Shown here: one piece after another, positions 18,691 through 29,395 of the stretch
Numbering within the stretch: the stretch's first letter is position 1
How the letters are laid out: the number at the start of each line of letters is the position of its first letter
From: Plantago elongata
Taxonomy: Eukaryota > Streptophyta > Magnoliopsida > Lamiales > Plantaginaceae
NCBI GenBank assembly: GCA_036897095.1
Contig: JAYMSP010001671.1
Span: 1 to 29,803 of the forward strand
Direction of reading: 5' to 3'
DNA length: 29,803 bases
The notes under the pieces: model-generated
What the model was told of the DNA's origin: nothing
The model's input: only the letters and a program-made list of their open reading frames with translations
Databases searched by the model: none
Made by a program: the position numbers and the translations under genes

Positions 18691-20740
18691 AGACCCATTG
18701 GTGACTTGGTACCAGATTGTGTAACTTTTGATTAGGAAAGATTTTCTAACAATGGCAAAGTAACAAGAAATTACAGCTTATGGATTACATTTATTGCTTA
18801 CCTGTAGAGTGTAAGTTTGTTTTGAAAGAGATAGATTACCACTGGCTCTGGTATCTTCTCCATACTGTTCTTGTTGGGCAAGGTTTTCCTTGGTTGGATA
18901 TGCAATCTCACTCACATGAGGCGTAGTTTTTCTACCCTTAGGTATGGAGGGCTTTTCATTCTATATCATAATGTGCAAAAGAATGTAAGCACTAGGGGAT
19001 GGTCATCTTTTAGGCTTTTCAGAAACTAGTATTTTTAGAATTTTGACTAGTCGTATGTGCTTGATTTCAATGTGATTACGCGATGGCTGTTAGCTTCAGT
19101 TGCATAAAGTAGGTGCTAATCTAAAAAGGTCCCATAAAGTATGCAGGGCCTAATTTTGCTCGAATTCTCTGGTTCCTTCGGTGGAAACTTCTTGTATCCC
19201 CCAACCTAAATACGCCCCGATTACTTAGTGATAACTCCGTTTAATATTTGTTTATGAGATAGGTCATTTAGTCTGATGGTCTAACTGTTACGTGAATGCC
19301 TAACTGGTCGACGGATCAGTGGGATGATTTGAAAACTATCAAACTTATCAGCTACGAACTAGATTTTGGGCTAGTTTTGATAGACAGGTGCAACGGGGAT
19401 CTGGTGATTAAATGAGAATCCAAAGAAAGTAAATTTGAGAATAACAAGCTATGATTCATCAAGGTTCTGGTTGAGTTATTTACTGCATTGATATAAGAAA
19501 GATGAATGTACTTTCTGTGCATTGAGAGAACAGTAGTTTGTATTTTTTGGTTTATAAAACAGGCCATGTGAAAGCACCTTTACTCATCAAATACACGCAA
19601 ATCATTAGCATTTTGGCATCCCTAAGTTTACCTTGCCCTGTTCAAGTCCCGATGATAAAATAACAAGTACTGGACTGATAAATTATTCCTCTCTGCCATC
19701 TAATCCGCACAGAAGCTCCATGAAATATGTGTCAGCTAAAGCTGCTTTTGGGGATTATTAATTTTCCAGCAAAGTTTAACCTATTCGAAATTTCGAATTA
19801 TCAAATGGTAGGTAGTATCTATTACAATGCTGTGGATCTTCTATCCCCAGTCAGGCAGTCGCCATGCTGGAATTGTAGCAAAGAATACTTCCCGTTTATG
19901 TCATAATCGTCTGTAATTCGTTTCATAACTACTACTTTTCCAGCGAAATTGGAATGTTAGAGTGAATCGTGTATCAGACTATATATCACAAGAAATTGTA
20001 GTTGCTGGATATTTATAACTTAGTATGAAGTGTTGGGCGATAAGGGTTGGTGTTTACGACATGAGATACTGAAAGTTCCGACCAGTACTTACGTAGTAAA
20101 TTCAGTGTGTTACTTCCACTGTTCTAAATAACTTTCCGATTTGACCCGTAGTGTCTCTTCCTATAGAACACGCAAGAAGGCATAGTTATAGTCGAGATGG
20201 AGGGATTATATTCGGTGTAATGTAACTTTCTCTATGTAACATCGAAGTTTTAGCTAACCACACCATTTGGACAACAATGAACAATCCCATCTGTTCTGCT
20301 AGGACAAAACAATACATGTTCGAAATCTTTGAAAGACAAACAATCTAGAATCTTCGGACGGAATCAAAAACCTTTTAATGAATAGTCATGTCATGTGGTT
20401 AGTGGTTACCTAATGACATGATGGTAGTTACTAGTTAGTCTTTTAGGTGCATGATTATGAAATCACAAGAGTGATACCAACCAAACTCTGTTCAAATTAG
20501 GCCACAAAATCATAAATTGAACAAAAAACACTTGCATTATGTGATTTAGGAATTAGTTTAAAGGTGCTTTCAATCAAACTTAAGAATGCAGAAACAAGAA
20601 AAAAGCATTAATTAATCGGTCCCCTTGAGCAGTTAGTGGCTCTACATGTGCTCTGCCATCACATACCTCTGCTTTTTTTAGCATAATTAAACAAATCTAA
20701 ACCGTCCATTCTCTTTTCATTGTAAAATGTAAAATCCCAT
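18691..20740. other. Intergenic region between solo LTR and HIPP gene
   Basis: About 2 kb with no supported gene; the minus-strand open frame at 19352-19567 has no known similarity. A weak, decayed Stowaway-like pair (TACTTCCACTGTTCTAA at 20115 and GAGATGGAGGGA at 20201) may mark another MITE, but it is too diverged to call. The last 150 bases lead into the HIPP promoter. Confidence 0.5.
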
Positions 20741-20744
20741 GTAC

Positions 20745-20751
20745 TATAAAT
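20745..20751 (+). promoter_or_regulatory. TATA box of HIPP gene
   Basis: TATAAAT lies 98 bases before the start codon and is followed by a CT-rich leader (CTCATTCTACTCTTTAGTCC and on), the usual arrangement for a plant pol II promoter with a leader of roughly 60-70 bases. Confidence 0.55.
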
Positions 20752-20842
20752 TTGCTTCTCATTCTACTCTTTAGTCCTCCCTCTTCTCTTTCTTGTCAGC
20801 ATTTCTCTTTGAATACTAAGTAGAGATTTTAAGTGTAGTGCA

Positions 20843-22629
20843 ATGGGTGAACAAATCAAACTCCAGGTCTGTTTGTGTCTGTCTTGCGTGGAATTCGACG
20901 TGTATGTCGTTCTTGGAATGTAATAATGTAATGATGTATTAATGTGTGTTGTGTTGTGGTTTTAGCCTGAGCAAGAACAGCCTAAGGAGGAGGCGAAAGT
21001 AGAGGAGAAGAAAGAAGAGAAACCGGAAGAGAAGGTTGAAGAGGAAAAGAAAGAAGAAGAGCCTCCTAAGCCACCAGCTCCATTTGTGTTGTTTGTGGAC
21101 TTGCATTGTGTGGGATGTGCTAAGAAGATTGAGAGGTCCATCTCCAAGATTAGAGGTCCCTTTTTTAACTCTTTCCTTTTCACTAGTTTCGCACGTTCTG
21201 CTGGTATGTAGAATTATTATCCAAACCAGGTCTATTGTAAAGAAAACATGATGCATCATTATACAATGTACTTTATGATAACACAAAGGGTAATGTTTGG
21301 TGGTACAGGGGTTGAAGGAGTAATGATTGACATGATGAAGAACGAGGTGACGATCAAAGGAGTCGTAGAGCCGCAGGCTGTATGCAATAAAATCATGATG
21401 AGAACGAAAAGAGTAGCAAAAGTTCTGTCTCCATTGCCTGAGGTTGAAGGTGAACCTATACCAGAAGTGGTTGCCTCTCAGGTAGAACCGTAGAACTACC
21501 TATTATATGTAAAGATGCTTCACATTGGTATTTGTTTATAGATTTTAGTTACTAAAAATAGAAGTCAATGTGTGGAATATTATCCAGGTTAGTGGATTGA
21601 CGACTGTTGAGCTCAATGTGAATATGCATTGTGAGGCATGTGCCCAACAATTGAAGAGAAAGATACTCAAAATGAAAGGTATATACTGTACTATATACAC
21701 ACACTGCTTAAATTATTTCCGAACATGTTCTCGACGTAATCCAGCTTCGTCGATCCTGCTTCTCTTTAATTGTTAGACTTTACATTCTATTTCTATTACT
21801 GACCCTGCACCTAATATACTTTCTGAACACTCCTAAAAGACCAAACCGAAACTTACTATATAGAAAAAAAATTGAGACAGAGTGAGTATATTGGTACAAT
21901 ACGTTATTACCATTGTGTCGAGTTTGTACAAGAGACTTAATTTGATCATATACTTGGACATTTGGGGACAGGTATGTGCAGGTTCTTGTGCTAATTAGTT
22001 TAGAGATGAGACCTTAAAAATCAATCTCAAGTATTTTCACTTAAAAAAGTACTCCATCTACATGTTTGATTTAAGAAACAAGATTGATTAGGTAATACAA
22101 CCACATCATTGAAATTGGAACAGATAACAGTAAACCTGTATTAGACGGTCTAATGTGAATCTAAAAAACTACAGGAGTGAGCACTGCAGAGACTGAATTC
22201 ACTTCCAGCAAAGTCATTGTAACCGGCACCATGGATGCAGACCGGCTGGTTGACTATGTGTACCGGCGCACGAAGAAGCAAGCCAAGATTGTCTCCCAGC
22301 CCGAACCAGAGAAACCTCCGGAGGAAAAACCGGAAGAGAAAAAAGATGAGAAAAAACCCGCGGAAGAAGCAAAGGCGGGGGAAATGAAAGAGGAAGGCGA
22401 AACGAAAGAGGCACCACCAGCGGAAGGGGGAAAGAATGCGGCAGAGCAAGGTGGAGAACCAGTGGAAGAGGTGAGATTTGTGGAGGAGCAAATGATGATG
22501 CAGAGAATGAATCATATGCAGCAGCAGTACTATCATCAATATCATTATCAACCACTTTATGTCATGGAAAGAATTCCAGCTCCACAGCTTTTCTCTGATG
22601 AGAATCCTAATGCATGCAACATTATGTAA
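20843..22629 (+). CDS. Heavy-metal-associated isoprenylated plant protein (two HMA domains)
   Basis: The model joins 20843-20866, 20966-21155, 21309-21481, 21588-21678 and 22175-22629. Introns are GT-AG, and the product is 310 residues. After an 8-residue first exon comes a Lys/Glu-rich linker (9-40), then HMA domain 1 with the metal-binding pair C56 and C59 in LHCVGCAKKIE. HMA domain 2 has C144 and C147 in MHCEACAQQ. A second Glu/Lys/Pro-rich linker follows, then a Met/Gln/His/Tyr-rich tail. The protein ends CNIM, a CaaX box for farnesylation. HIPPs of this layout bind heavy metals through the Cys pairs and attach to membranes or nuclear structures through the lipid; reported roles include cadmium and copper handling and stress responses. 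The first exon is tiny, but its ATG, frame and donor (CAG|GT) fit. Confidence 0.92.
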
Positions 22630-23769
22630 TTAGGAAATACTATCTATATATTCAAGGCAAAAATCATATCATGCATATTTTTAATACTGCATGTTAATTA
22701 TATCATTTGATGAGTCCCATAAACATAAATATATATATATATATATATTAGAGTATAGACTTTTGATAAATAAGATATATATTTCTTCAGAATCTTGCTG
22801 ATCATGATCTGGTTCTTTTATTTTAATATTATGTTAATTATGTAAACACAATCCAAATATTATATATATATATATAGCAATATTGAAAAGATCTAGGACC
22901 GTTTGTGATAGAATTTAAATGGCCTTGTTTAATTGAAATTGAATTTTTTATGTAAAAATATTCGATTTGAGTGGGGAGTTGACCGCTCGAGCAGTAAAAC
23001 AAACAACCCCCTAGCATCTGCAAACCATTGAGGTTTAGTATTAAGGTTAGGTGGGCCATCTTCCTGAAACGTCGAGAATTTAGGCGTGACATATACTGAT
23101 ATACACACCACCTATTTCCGAGATCACGTGTCACCATTCCGTCAAACCGACAGACCTCTGTTGTGTCAGTCTGTGAGAGCTACATCTTCAACAGCTCTCT
23201 ACTACGAATAGAGGGCATTTACTACTCATTAATGTAAGCAAGTAATTGTGTACTTCTCAATATTTCACTCTCTACATTTAGTGGTTCGAGCCACAACTCG
23301 ATCAACCCCTAAATATGTTGAGAGTGAGGGCTAGTTTTTCTTAGGCAAAGCGGTAAAAAAGGATCTAGCCCATTCTCTCTATATTTTAGATAGCGAAGTG
23401 ATACCACGACGGACCTAACCCGAGCCTAACCTTTTACTCTGACGAATTGTCCCCCTTAAGACGAACCACATTGTTCTCCAGGACGGACTTAATCTAACAT
23501 TTTTTATTGTTGTAACTATTGAACGGACCTGAGGGTGGACCACCGGTATTGAAGGACCACAACACCATTTGACGGACTAAAACGAATTGATCTAAAATTT
23601 CTAAAGCTCTAATACTGACTAGACTGTTAAACTATAATCCTTAGGTAATCCGTTTTTATACCACGTTATTTATGATAATAAATTAAATTAAAAGAGTAAA
23701 AACATAAACTAATGAAATGAGTAGGAAAGGAAATAGTTAAACTAAAAAGATAGAAGTGAAATAGCAGAA
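22630..23769. other. 3' flank of HIPP gene and AT-rich spacer
   Basis: It contains AT microsatellites near 22731-22749 and 22861-22876 and a small hairpin (GAGAGCT with AGCTCTC, 23176-23200). The minus-strand open frames near 22838-23137 show no known similarity. The stretch 23390-23600 repeats words such as GGACGGAC and CGGACCT, but I recognise no element. Confidence 0.55.
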
Positions 23770-26262
23770 CCAGTGGCGGATCCAAGAATTCTTTTAAACG
23801 TGGGCCAAATTATTATGTTTAGAACAAATGTATCGCTTAAGAGAAAAATATTTTTTTTTAAATATCATGTCAAAATATTAACTAAATAACTACATTATAA
23901 TTTACAACTGCAAAATACAAGATACATTGTCGATAAAATATATAATCAAATCCAACCACTAAAGATACTTTATATATATTTCTAGTTTTAAAGATACTTA
24001 TATTCTGAATTAAAACAACCTAGATCAATCAAATTGCAATGTGTTCCCAATACCTTAACTTAATTAAAGTAATCAACAATCCCTAATCCTTCGGGAATGA
24101 AACAAACTTCAATTTTCTCTCAATCCAATAACTCCACCATAAAAGAGTGCAAAGTCGAAAGCCAATAACAAAGCTTCCTATTTAGAATTTCTAGTACTAT
24201 TAGTCTACTATTAAGCATATATACATATGTAAGATGGACCAGATTCAAAGACATTTCTCATAGAATGGTAAGAAGAATGGTAAAGCTAGAGGTAAAGTGA
24301 AGTGGAGTTGTGTTTGTAGACCTAAGAGACTAGGGAATTTAGGTATCAAGAATCTTTCTTTTTTAAATCAAGCTTATGTGCTTAGATACATTTGGAAACT
24401 TTTTATTCAACCAAACTGCCTTTGGTCCCTTGTCAATAAACATAAATACACTTCCAAAACTACCTTCTGGGAAGCTACTGAGAAGGCTCACCATAGCTGG
24501 ATGTGGAAGCAGATTCTTAGGATAAGGGAGACTTTCAAACTGGCTATGGCTCATGTTATTGGTCATGGTAAGTCTACTGATTTTTGGAAAGACATGTGGT
24601 TAGACAATAGAAGATTACATGATTTTTCTTCCATGACTTCTTGTCCTAATCAGGTTGTCTCTGATTTTATCTTTCAAGGCTAATGGAACCAGGCTGCTCT
24701 GGATCAGGTGCTCCCTTGGGACATTGTGTTGTATATTCCCCTGTCTATTCAATCTAAACCAGATGTTCTGGTCTGGGCTCCTAACCAATCTGGCTCTTCC
24801 TCTATTAAGAGTGCCTATAACTTCATTTTGCATATTAATACTCATCAGGAAGTTCATTGACCTTGGAATCATATTTGGAAAATCAAAGCTGTTCCTAGAA
24901 TTAGATTTTTCTTATGGCTGGTTGTTTGGGATAGGCTCCCTACTTCTTACTCCATGTGGAAAAAAGGTATCATTGCTTCTCCTTCATGTGCTTATTGTGG
25001 TACTGAGGATGAAACTGCTTCTCATCTCTTTTTACATTGTTCCAAGTTCAAGGAGTTAAGAGATAGTTGTGATTTTCTTAATAGTAAATATTTCCAGGTT
25101 ATTACTAATTTATTTTTTGATTTCCCTCCTGATTTCCAACCTCTTGTTCATTTTATGAATCTGTGCTTGATCATTTGGAAGGCTAGGAACCAAAAGAAAT
25201 TTTAATTTGAAAGAAATTAACATCTATTCAATTAGGCACCATTGGTGGAATTTGAATAAGGAGGTGTGCTTGCGTGCTAATCCTTCTAGTCATAGGATAA
25301 TCCAGTGTAAATGGAATCCTCCGGTTCAGGGAAGTTTTTGCTTGAACGTTGATGGTTCTGTTTTATTAGATATCCCCATGCTGGTGTTGGTTGTGTCATT
25401 AGGGATCACAACGGCTCCTTCCATAAGGTTGCTGCTGCTAATATAGGGGGAGTGTACATCAACATGGGTGAGCTTCATGCGATGAGAATTGGGCTTAAGC
25501 TTGCCTTGCTTTCTAATGTTCGTAATGTATGGTACAGACAGATTCTAATTATGTGGTTTCTTGTTTCAACAGGGGGATAGCAGCTCAGTGGCATCAAATG
25601 CCACTAGTCAGTGACATTATCTTCCTAGCTTCTCAGTTTGATGAATTCCAACTCTTTTGTATCTATAGGGAGCCAAATGAAGTTGTAGATAAAATTGTCA
25701 AAATGGCCAGCTCGCCTGCTTTTGTGGAAGTTGATATTTTATCAAACTGTATGCTCAACTTTGGTAATTTAGGATTTGATTTTAAGGTGTGGGACTTTTG
25801 CCTCCTTGGTTGGAATGTTGGATATCTATGAATTTAAACACTATTAGGCCTCGCCGGGTTGTGGCATCTCATGGGACGGTTATGTAATGACTCTTAACTC
25901 TTATTTTACTAGTATTTGCCTTCAAAAAAAAAAAAACAGATATACTATTTACTTTAATTAAGTTATATATAAAACGTAAAAAAATTTCTTTCTTTTTTGT
26001 GGGCGGATTGGGCTAAAGCCCAGGTTAGCCCATACACTGGATCCGCCCCAAATTGAATCTTAACATAAGATAAATGAACTGGACTATAGAGTAGACTATC
26101 AATTAAATAACGAATTAAAAGTAGATACCTAGGTAAAATAAATAAGCTTATTGGTGATGATGGGTTTTGAACACATGGCACTTGATCAATATCATCATAT
26201 CTAATCAGTTGGCATGGCACAAAATCCAGGGGTTCAGCTGTGCCACCCCCTTTATCTGCCAA
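23770..26262. mobile_element. hAT-like transposon relic containing a nested LINE
   Basis: The left end CAGTGGCGGATCCAAG matches the CAGTGGCGGA-type end of plant hAT-like elements. Two inverted partners lie on the right: CTGGATCCGCCCC ending near 26050, and CTTTATCTGCCAATG ending near 26262, which matches the left end at about 12 of 16 positions. The inner candidate shares GGATCC and GCCCA words with the left end. The sequence from 24261 to 25937 belongs to a LINE, so the left and right parts were separated by a later insertion. No transposase frame is seen, hence a non-autonomous copy. No 8-bp target duplication was found, so the right boundary is uncertain. Confidence 0.45.
24261..25937 (+). 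pseudogene. 5'-truncated LINE with zinc-binding and RNase H regions
   Basis: Translated pieces in several frames follow the order of a plant LINE ORF2 C-terminal half. First comes CRPKRLGNLGIKNLSFLNQ and WxxLVNKHK (24306-24440), just after the reverse-transcriptase palm, which is absent. Next comes the zf-RVT zinc-binding region with C-x2-C and H-x4-HC (CAYCGTEDE.. HLFLHC, near 24985-25040) and RARNQKKF-like KARNQKKF at 25180-25205. An RNase H domain follows, with LNVDGS, GELHAM, TDSNYV and REPNEVVDK across 25290-25700. Frameshifts and stops (24681, 24859, 25203 among others) break it. A 12-A tail at 25926-25937 ends it. Missing reverse transcriptase and endonuclease indicate 5' truncation. 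It cannot make an active protein. Confidence 0.85.
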
Positions 26263-27626
26263 TGCGGGTGAATATGATAGTATGTGACCCCGAACATAAT
26301 TTATGGTAAAGAAATACGGGCTTGACTAATTTCAGTACTACATTGCACTATAATACCGATAGTACACCTCTAAAAATATGACAAATATCGTAATTTAACA
26401 TTTTAAAATTATTTTATAATCACTTATTATAATTAAAACAATTTTTAGAATACAAATTATGTAAATTTACAATCTCATCCCTCCCAAATAATTAATTTAC
26501 ATCTTCACAAAAATAAATCTTTCATCTCCGAAACTACTTCCGTCGCCGAAGCTCCGACAAATTTTTTTTTCCCGATCGTTTGGTTTCGAGCTTCCAACCA
26601 TGGAAGCTCAGTCGCCGGAGCTCCAGTTGCCTTCATTTTTTGAATTTTTATTTTTTTTCAAAATGTAGAAATGTAAAATTGGATGTTTGTGAAAATTTTA
26701 ATTATTGTTGCGTTGATCTTGAATTATTTTGGGTATATTTTGCTAAGACTGAAATAAAAGGGATGTTTAAGTAAATAAATTTAAAAGATACTTTAATATA
26801 GTGCGACGTTACACTACTTTATTATGCGACAGTGCGACGTATTGTCGCATTAATAAAAATTGGAGTGTTGAGATTCAATCTTGAGTTGATTCAATGGTTT
26901 AGATCGTAGTACTAAGAATAGTACAATGCGACTGTACTATTCTTAGCCATGCTCAAGTAACACTCTTAAAAGTTTGAGAAGTACTGAGAGTACTAAATAA
27001 AAAGTTCAGCCGTACAATTATTATATTATAATATATAATTTACAAATAGATAAAACTTTACACTTTATATATAAAATCACACAATTAATATATAATATTG
27101 CGGGATTCTCTATACTTAAACTTTTATAAAGTTTGTATTTATGATATGAAATAATAGTAAAGATCCTACTGCTTTCTCATTAAGAATTAAGATTCTTACA
27201 TATGTTAGCATATGGAGTTGTTACACCAGATTAGCTATGATCAGCTTTAATTTAAATTTGATCATATTATAGTTGGGGAATATTTAACTTTAATTATGAA
27301 CATGGACTCAACTGTATATAACTGCAATCTCCTAACCACATACTTTTATTAAAGATTAAACATTTCTAATTGGATTATGAATTTAATAGCAACGTAAATC
27401 ACCTGAATTTCAGACAGACATTTGACTTCTTTCAGGAAAGACATTGCCCAACCCACATGGTATATTCGATGGCTTGCACCAGATCTCATGTTTTGCTCAC
27501 AAACGACAATACCAAAGAATAAAGATGCCCCAGACCCCAGTTAGTTAAAAGAACACACAATGACACAATATTAGAATGACCATAGATGTGAATGAAATAC
27601 TGTAATACTGATATTTTCAAATGTAA
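26263..27626. other. AT-rich spacer with one hairpin
   Basis: No gene is supported. A short frame at 26599-26664 (MEAQSPELQLPSFFEFLFFF, then KM and stop) follows a CT- and CG-rich patch (26520-26600) that looks like the start of a former gene, but nothing follows. Positions 26800-26950 carry repeated GTGCGACGT words and the hairpin listed separately. From 27000 on the sequence is very AT-rich. Confidence 0.5.
26912..26946. repeat. Perfect 13-bp stem hairpin
   Basis: CTAAGAATAGTAC (26912-26924) and GTACTATTCTTAG (26934-26946) pair exactly around a 9-base loop containing GCGAC. The GCGAC word recurs at 26803-26848, so this may be the terminal part of a small MITE; boundaries are not clear. Confidence 0.8.
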
Positions 27627-27703
27627 TGTTGGAATGTTGATTCTAATGGGTTAGTTCGTGGGCGAATTACTAAGCTCTTCACCTGGTTAAGGGCGCCTAC
27701 AAG
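27627..27703 (+). repeat. Direct repeat, left copy (possible LTR start)
   Basis: The copy begins TGTTGGAATGTTG and includes CTCTTCACCTGGTTAAGGGC then GCCTACAA. The same order occurs at 29319-29395. The sequence after it to about 27960 contains AATAAATAAAAGAATC and T-rich runs, as many LTRs do, so it could be the 5' end of a left LTR whose end is not visible. Confidence 0.6.
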
Positions 27704-29318
27704 ATGCTTGCATGTTTTCAGAGGTATTTTTACAGCTTAACAGTGGCTTAACTGGTAGTGCAACAAAAGCGTAATTAGATTAAGCCCTAAGATTCTATTT
27801 CTACTATCTACCTAACAATTATTCCAAACAACTCTAATGTAAGTAAAAGATATGAGAAATAAATAAAAGAATCTTGATTATTCTACTTGCTTTATCTTTT
27901 AGAAAAAACAAGCAATTGTTTGATTCTTCTAGATTCCAGCTTCTACTTTTCCAGGTTCCCCGTTCGACTGACACACACAACATTTCCCAATGCACATGTC
28001 AGGTGCATCTTTATTTGGGTCACCGACTCTTGCGTCTGTTCAGAATTTTCTAGATATCACCCTACCTTCAATCGAACCCTTGCATTCTCGAAATCAACCA
28101 TAAGGTACCTCCCCAACCCATCAAAGATGATTGGACCAACTACCTCAAACCAAAGCATTCCCATAACCACCTCTTCCACCAGTTCTACCCCATCGACTAC
28201 CATGAATGTTGACAAGAAGGCGAGGCCTTAAATGGATGTCGGAACACCCTCACACTTAGACACAATAATCAATTGATGTTCGGGGGGACGTTGCCACTAA
28301 CTCTTCCCTTAAACCCTAGTGCTTGGCGGGACTCACCATCATATCACACATCCATCATGTAGCCTAAGGTTCCTCTCTAATCTCCTGACTCCCAAGCACA
28401 CACATCGTCCGCCTACTCTCCCATTCGCTTCACCCTATTGACAAGGCTTCCTCTTCTCTTAGGAAGTTTCCTCAAAATCTTTCCTCTCCAGACTCATCCC
28501 CATCCGCATGCTCTAGTGGTTCTTCTTCACTCCCCCTTGAGCTCGACCTCCCCGATGGTTGCTTATAAACTGGGTACTCAGACTTCCCCGAAATTTCCCT
28601 TGAATCTCCTCTAGACCAATTTCTCCCATCCATTCCCAAGAAGGTCCCAGAGTCGTGCAATTATGAGAATACAAACTTACATCGATTGCTAGTAGCCATT
28701 TTTCGTTTATTATGTACTTTCTTGCTCCGTGAACCCTCACACTGCTCCGAAACATGGTCCCTGGGTCTAGCTCACCTCTAGTCACTGTCAGCTACTTGTC
28801 ACTCGCTGCCATGAGTTAATCAGGTGCCTTACCCACTCCACAGGTTGTCTTGGTGTGTTACTCCTCTTGTCGAATTGTTCTGTGTATGTCACGCGCCTTG
28901 ATGCCCCATTCTTCACGTCCTGCTCGTCGCTCGTGCGATGTCTTTCTTCTAATTCATTTTTGGTATGTTCTTAACTGGCCTAGTCAGTAAATCCAGTTCG
29001 ACCGGATCCGGTTCTTCTTCGCCTGGCCAGCTCTTCTTTTGTCTACTTACCACCATTGTTGGCGAAAAAACTCCAAAATTCTTCCCTTCGCCTCCCTCTT
29101 GATGAATCCTCCGTCCCTTACCCCTCAACTCTCCTTTCCAGTCATCCTCTCTCTCTTCTCTACCCTTCTATGCTCGAGATTCACATTTTTCGAGCTGCCT
29201 TCCTCCAGTAATGTTGGATTTCGGCTCGATTTTTCCTCCTGCTAAAGTTCGACCTCGAACGCTCCTTCCTTTGCTAGAGCTTGGCAACAACTCGTCCTTT
29301 CCCATGAGATCGACCGAG
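27704..29318. other. Unidentified GC-richer stretch between direct repeats
   Basis: From about 27950 base composition changes to C- and T-rich on the + strand, unlike the AT-rich neighbours. Open frames on both strands (27887-28231 on +, 28785-28513 and 28660-28472 on -) have no motif that I recognise; one minus-strand peptide is rich in Ser, Arg and Glu. The lack of gag or pol motifs would fit a non-autonomous LTR element or a decayed one. No primer-binding site or purine tract was found. Confidence 0.4.
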
Positions 29319-29395
29319 TGTTGGAACGTTGGTTCCCACAGGTGGTTCGTGGGGGTGAACTATGGAGCTCTTCGCCTGGTTAAGGGCGCCTCCAA
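29319..29395 (+). repeat. Direct repeat, right copy (interrupted)
   Basis: TGTTGGAACGTTGGTT then CTCTTCGCCTGGTTAAGGGC and GCCTCCAA matches 27627-27703 at roughly four of five positions. Similarity stops abruptly at 29395, where the hAT-like end begins, so the copy seems to have been split by that insertion. Confidence 0.6.

Noticed and set aside
20112..20214. Second Stowaway MITE upstream of the HIPP gene
   Set aside because: The candidate ends match the family consensus too weakly, and no TA flanks could be fixed.
22150..22555. Long antisense open frames opposite HIPP exon 5 (also 20939-21286)
   Set aside because: They mirror the Lys/Glu-rich coding strand, giving Leu/Phe/Ser-rich translations without motifs.
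24615..24872. Minus-strand open frame within the LINE
   Set aside because: The plus strand carries the recognisable LINE translation, so the antisense frame is a shadow.
27746..27775. tRNA-like or SINE A box (TGGCTTAACTGG)
   Set aside because: No B box (GGTTCGANNCC) follows at the right distance and no cloverleaf can be drawn.
28472..28785. Protein-coding gene on the minus strand in the GC-richer stretch
   Set aside because: The frames are short and overlap in different phases, with no recognised domain; kept only as part of an unidentified repeat-bounded stretch.
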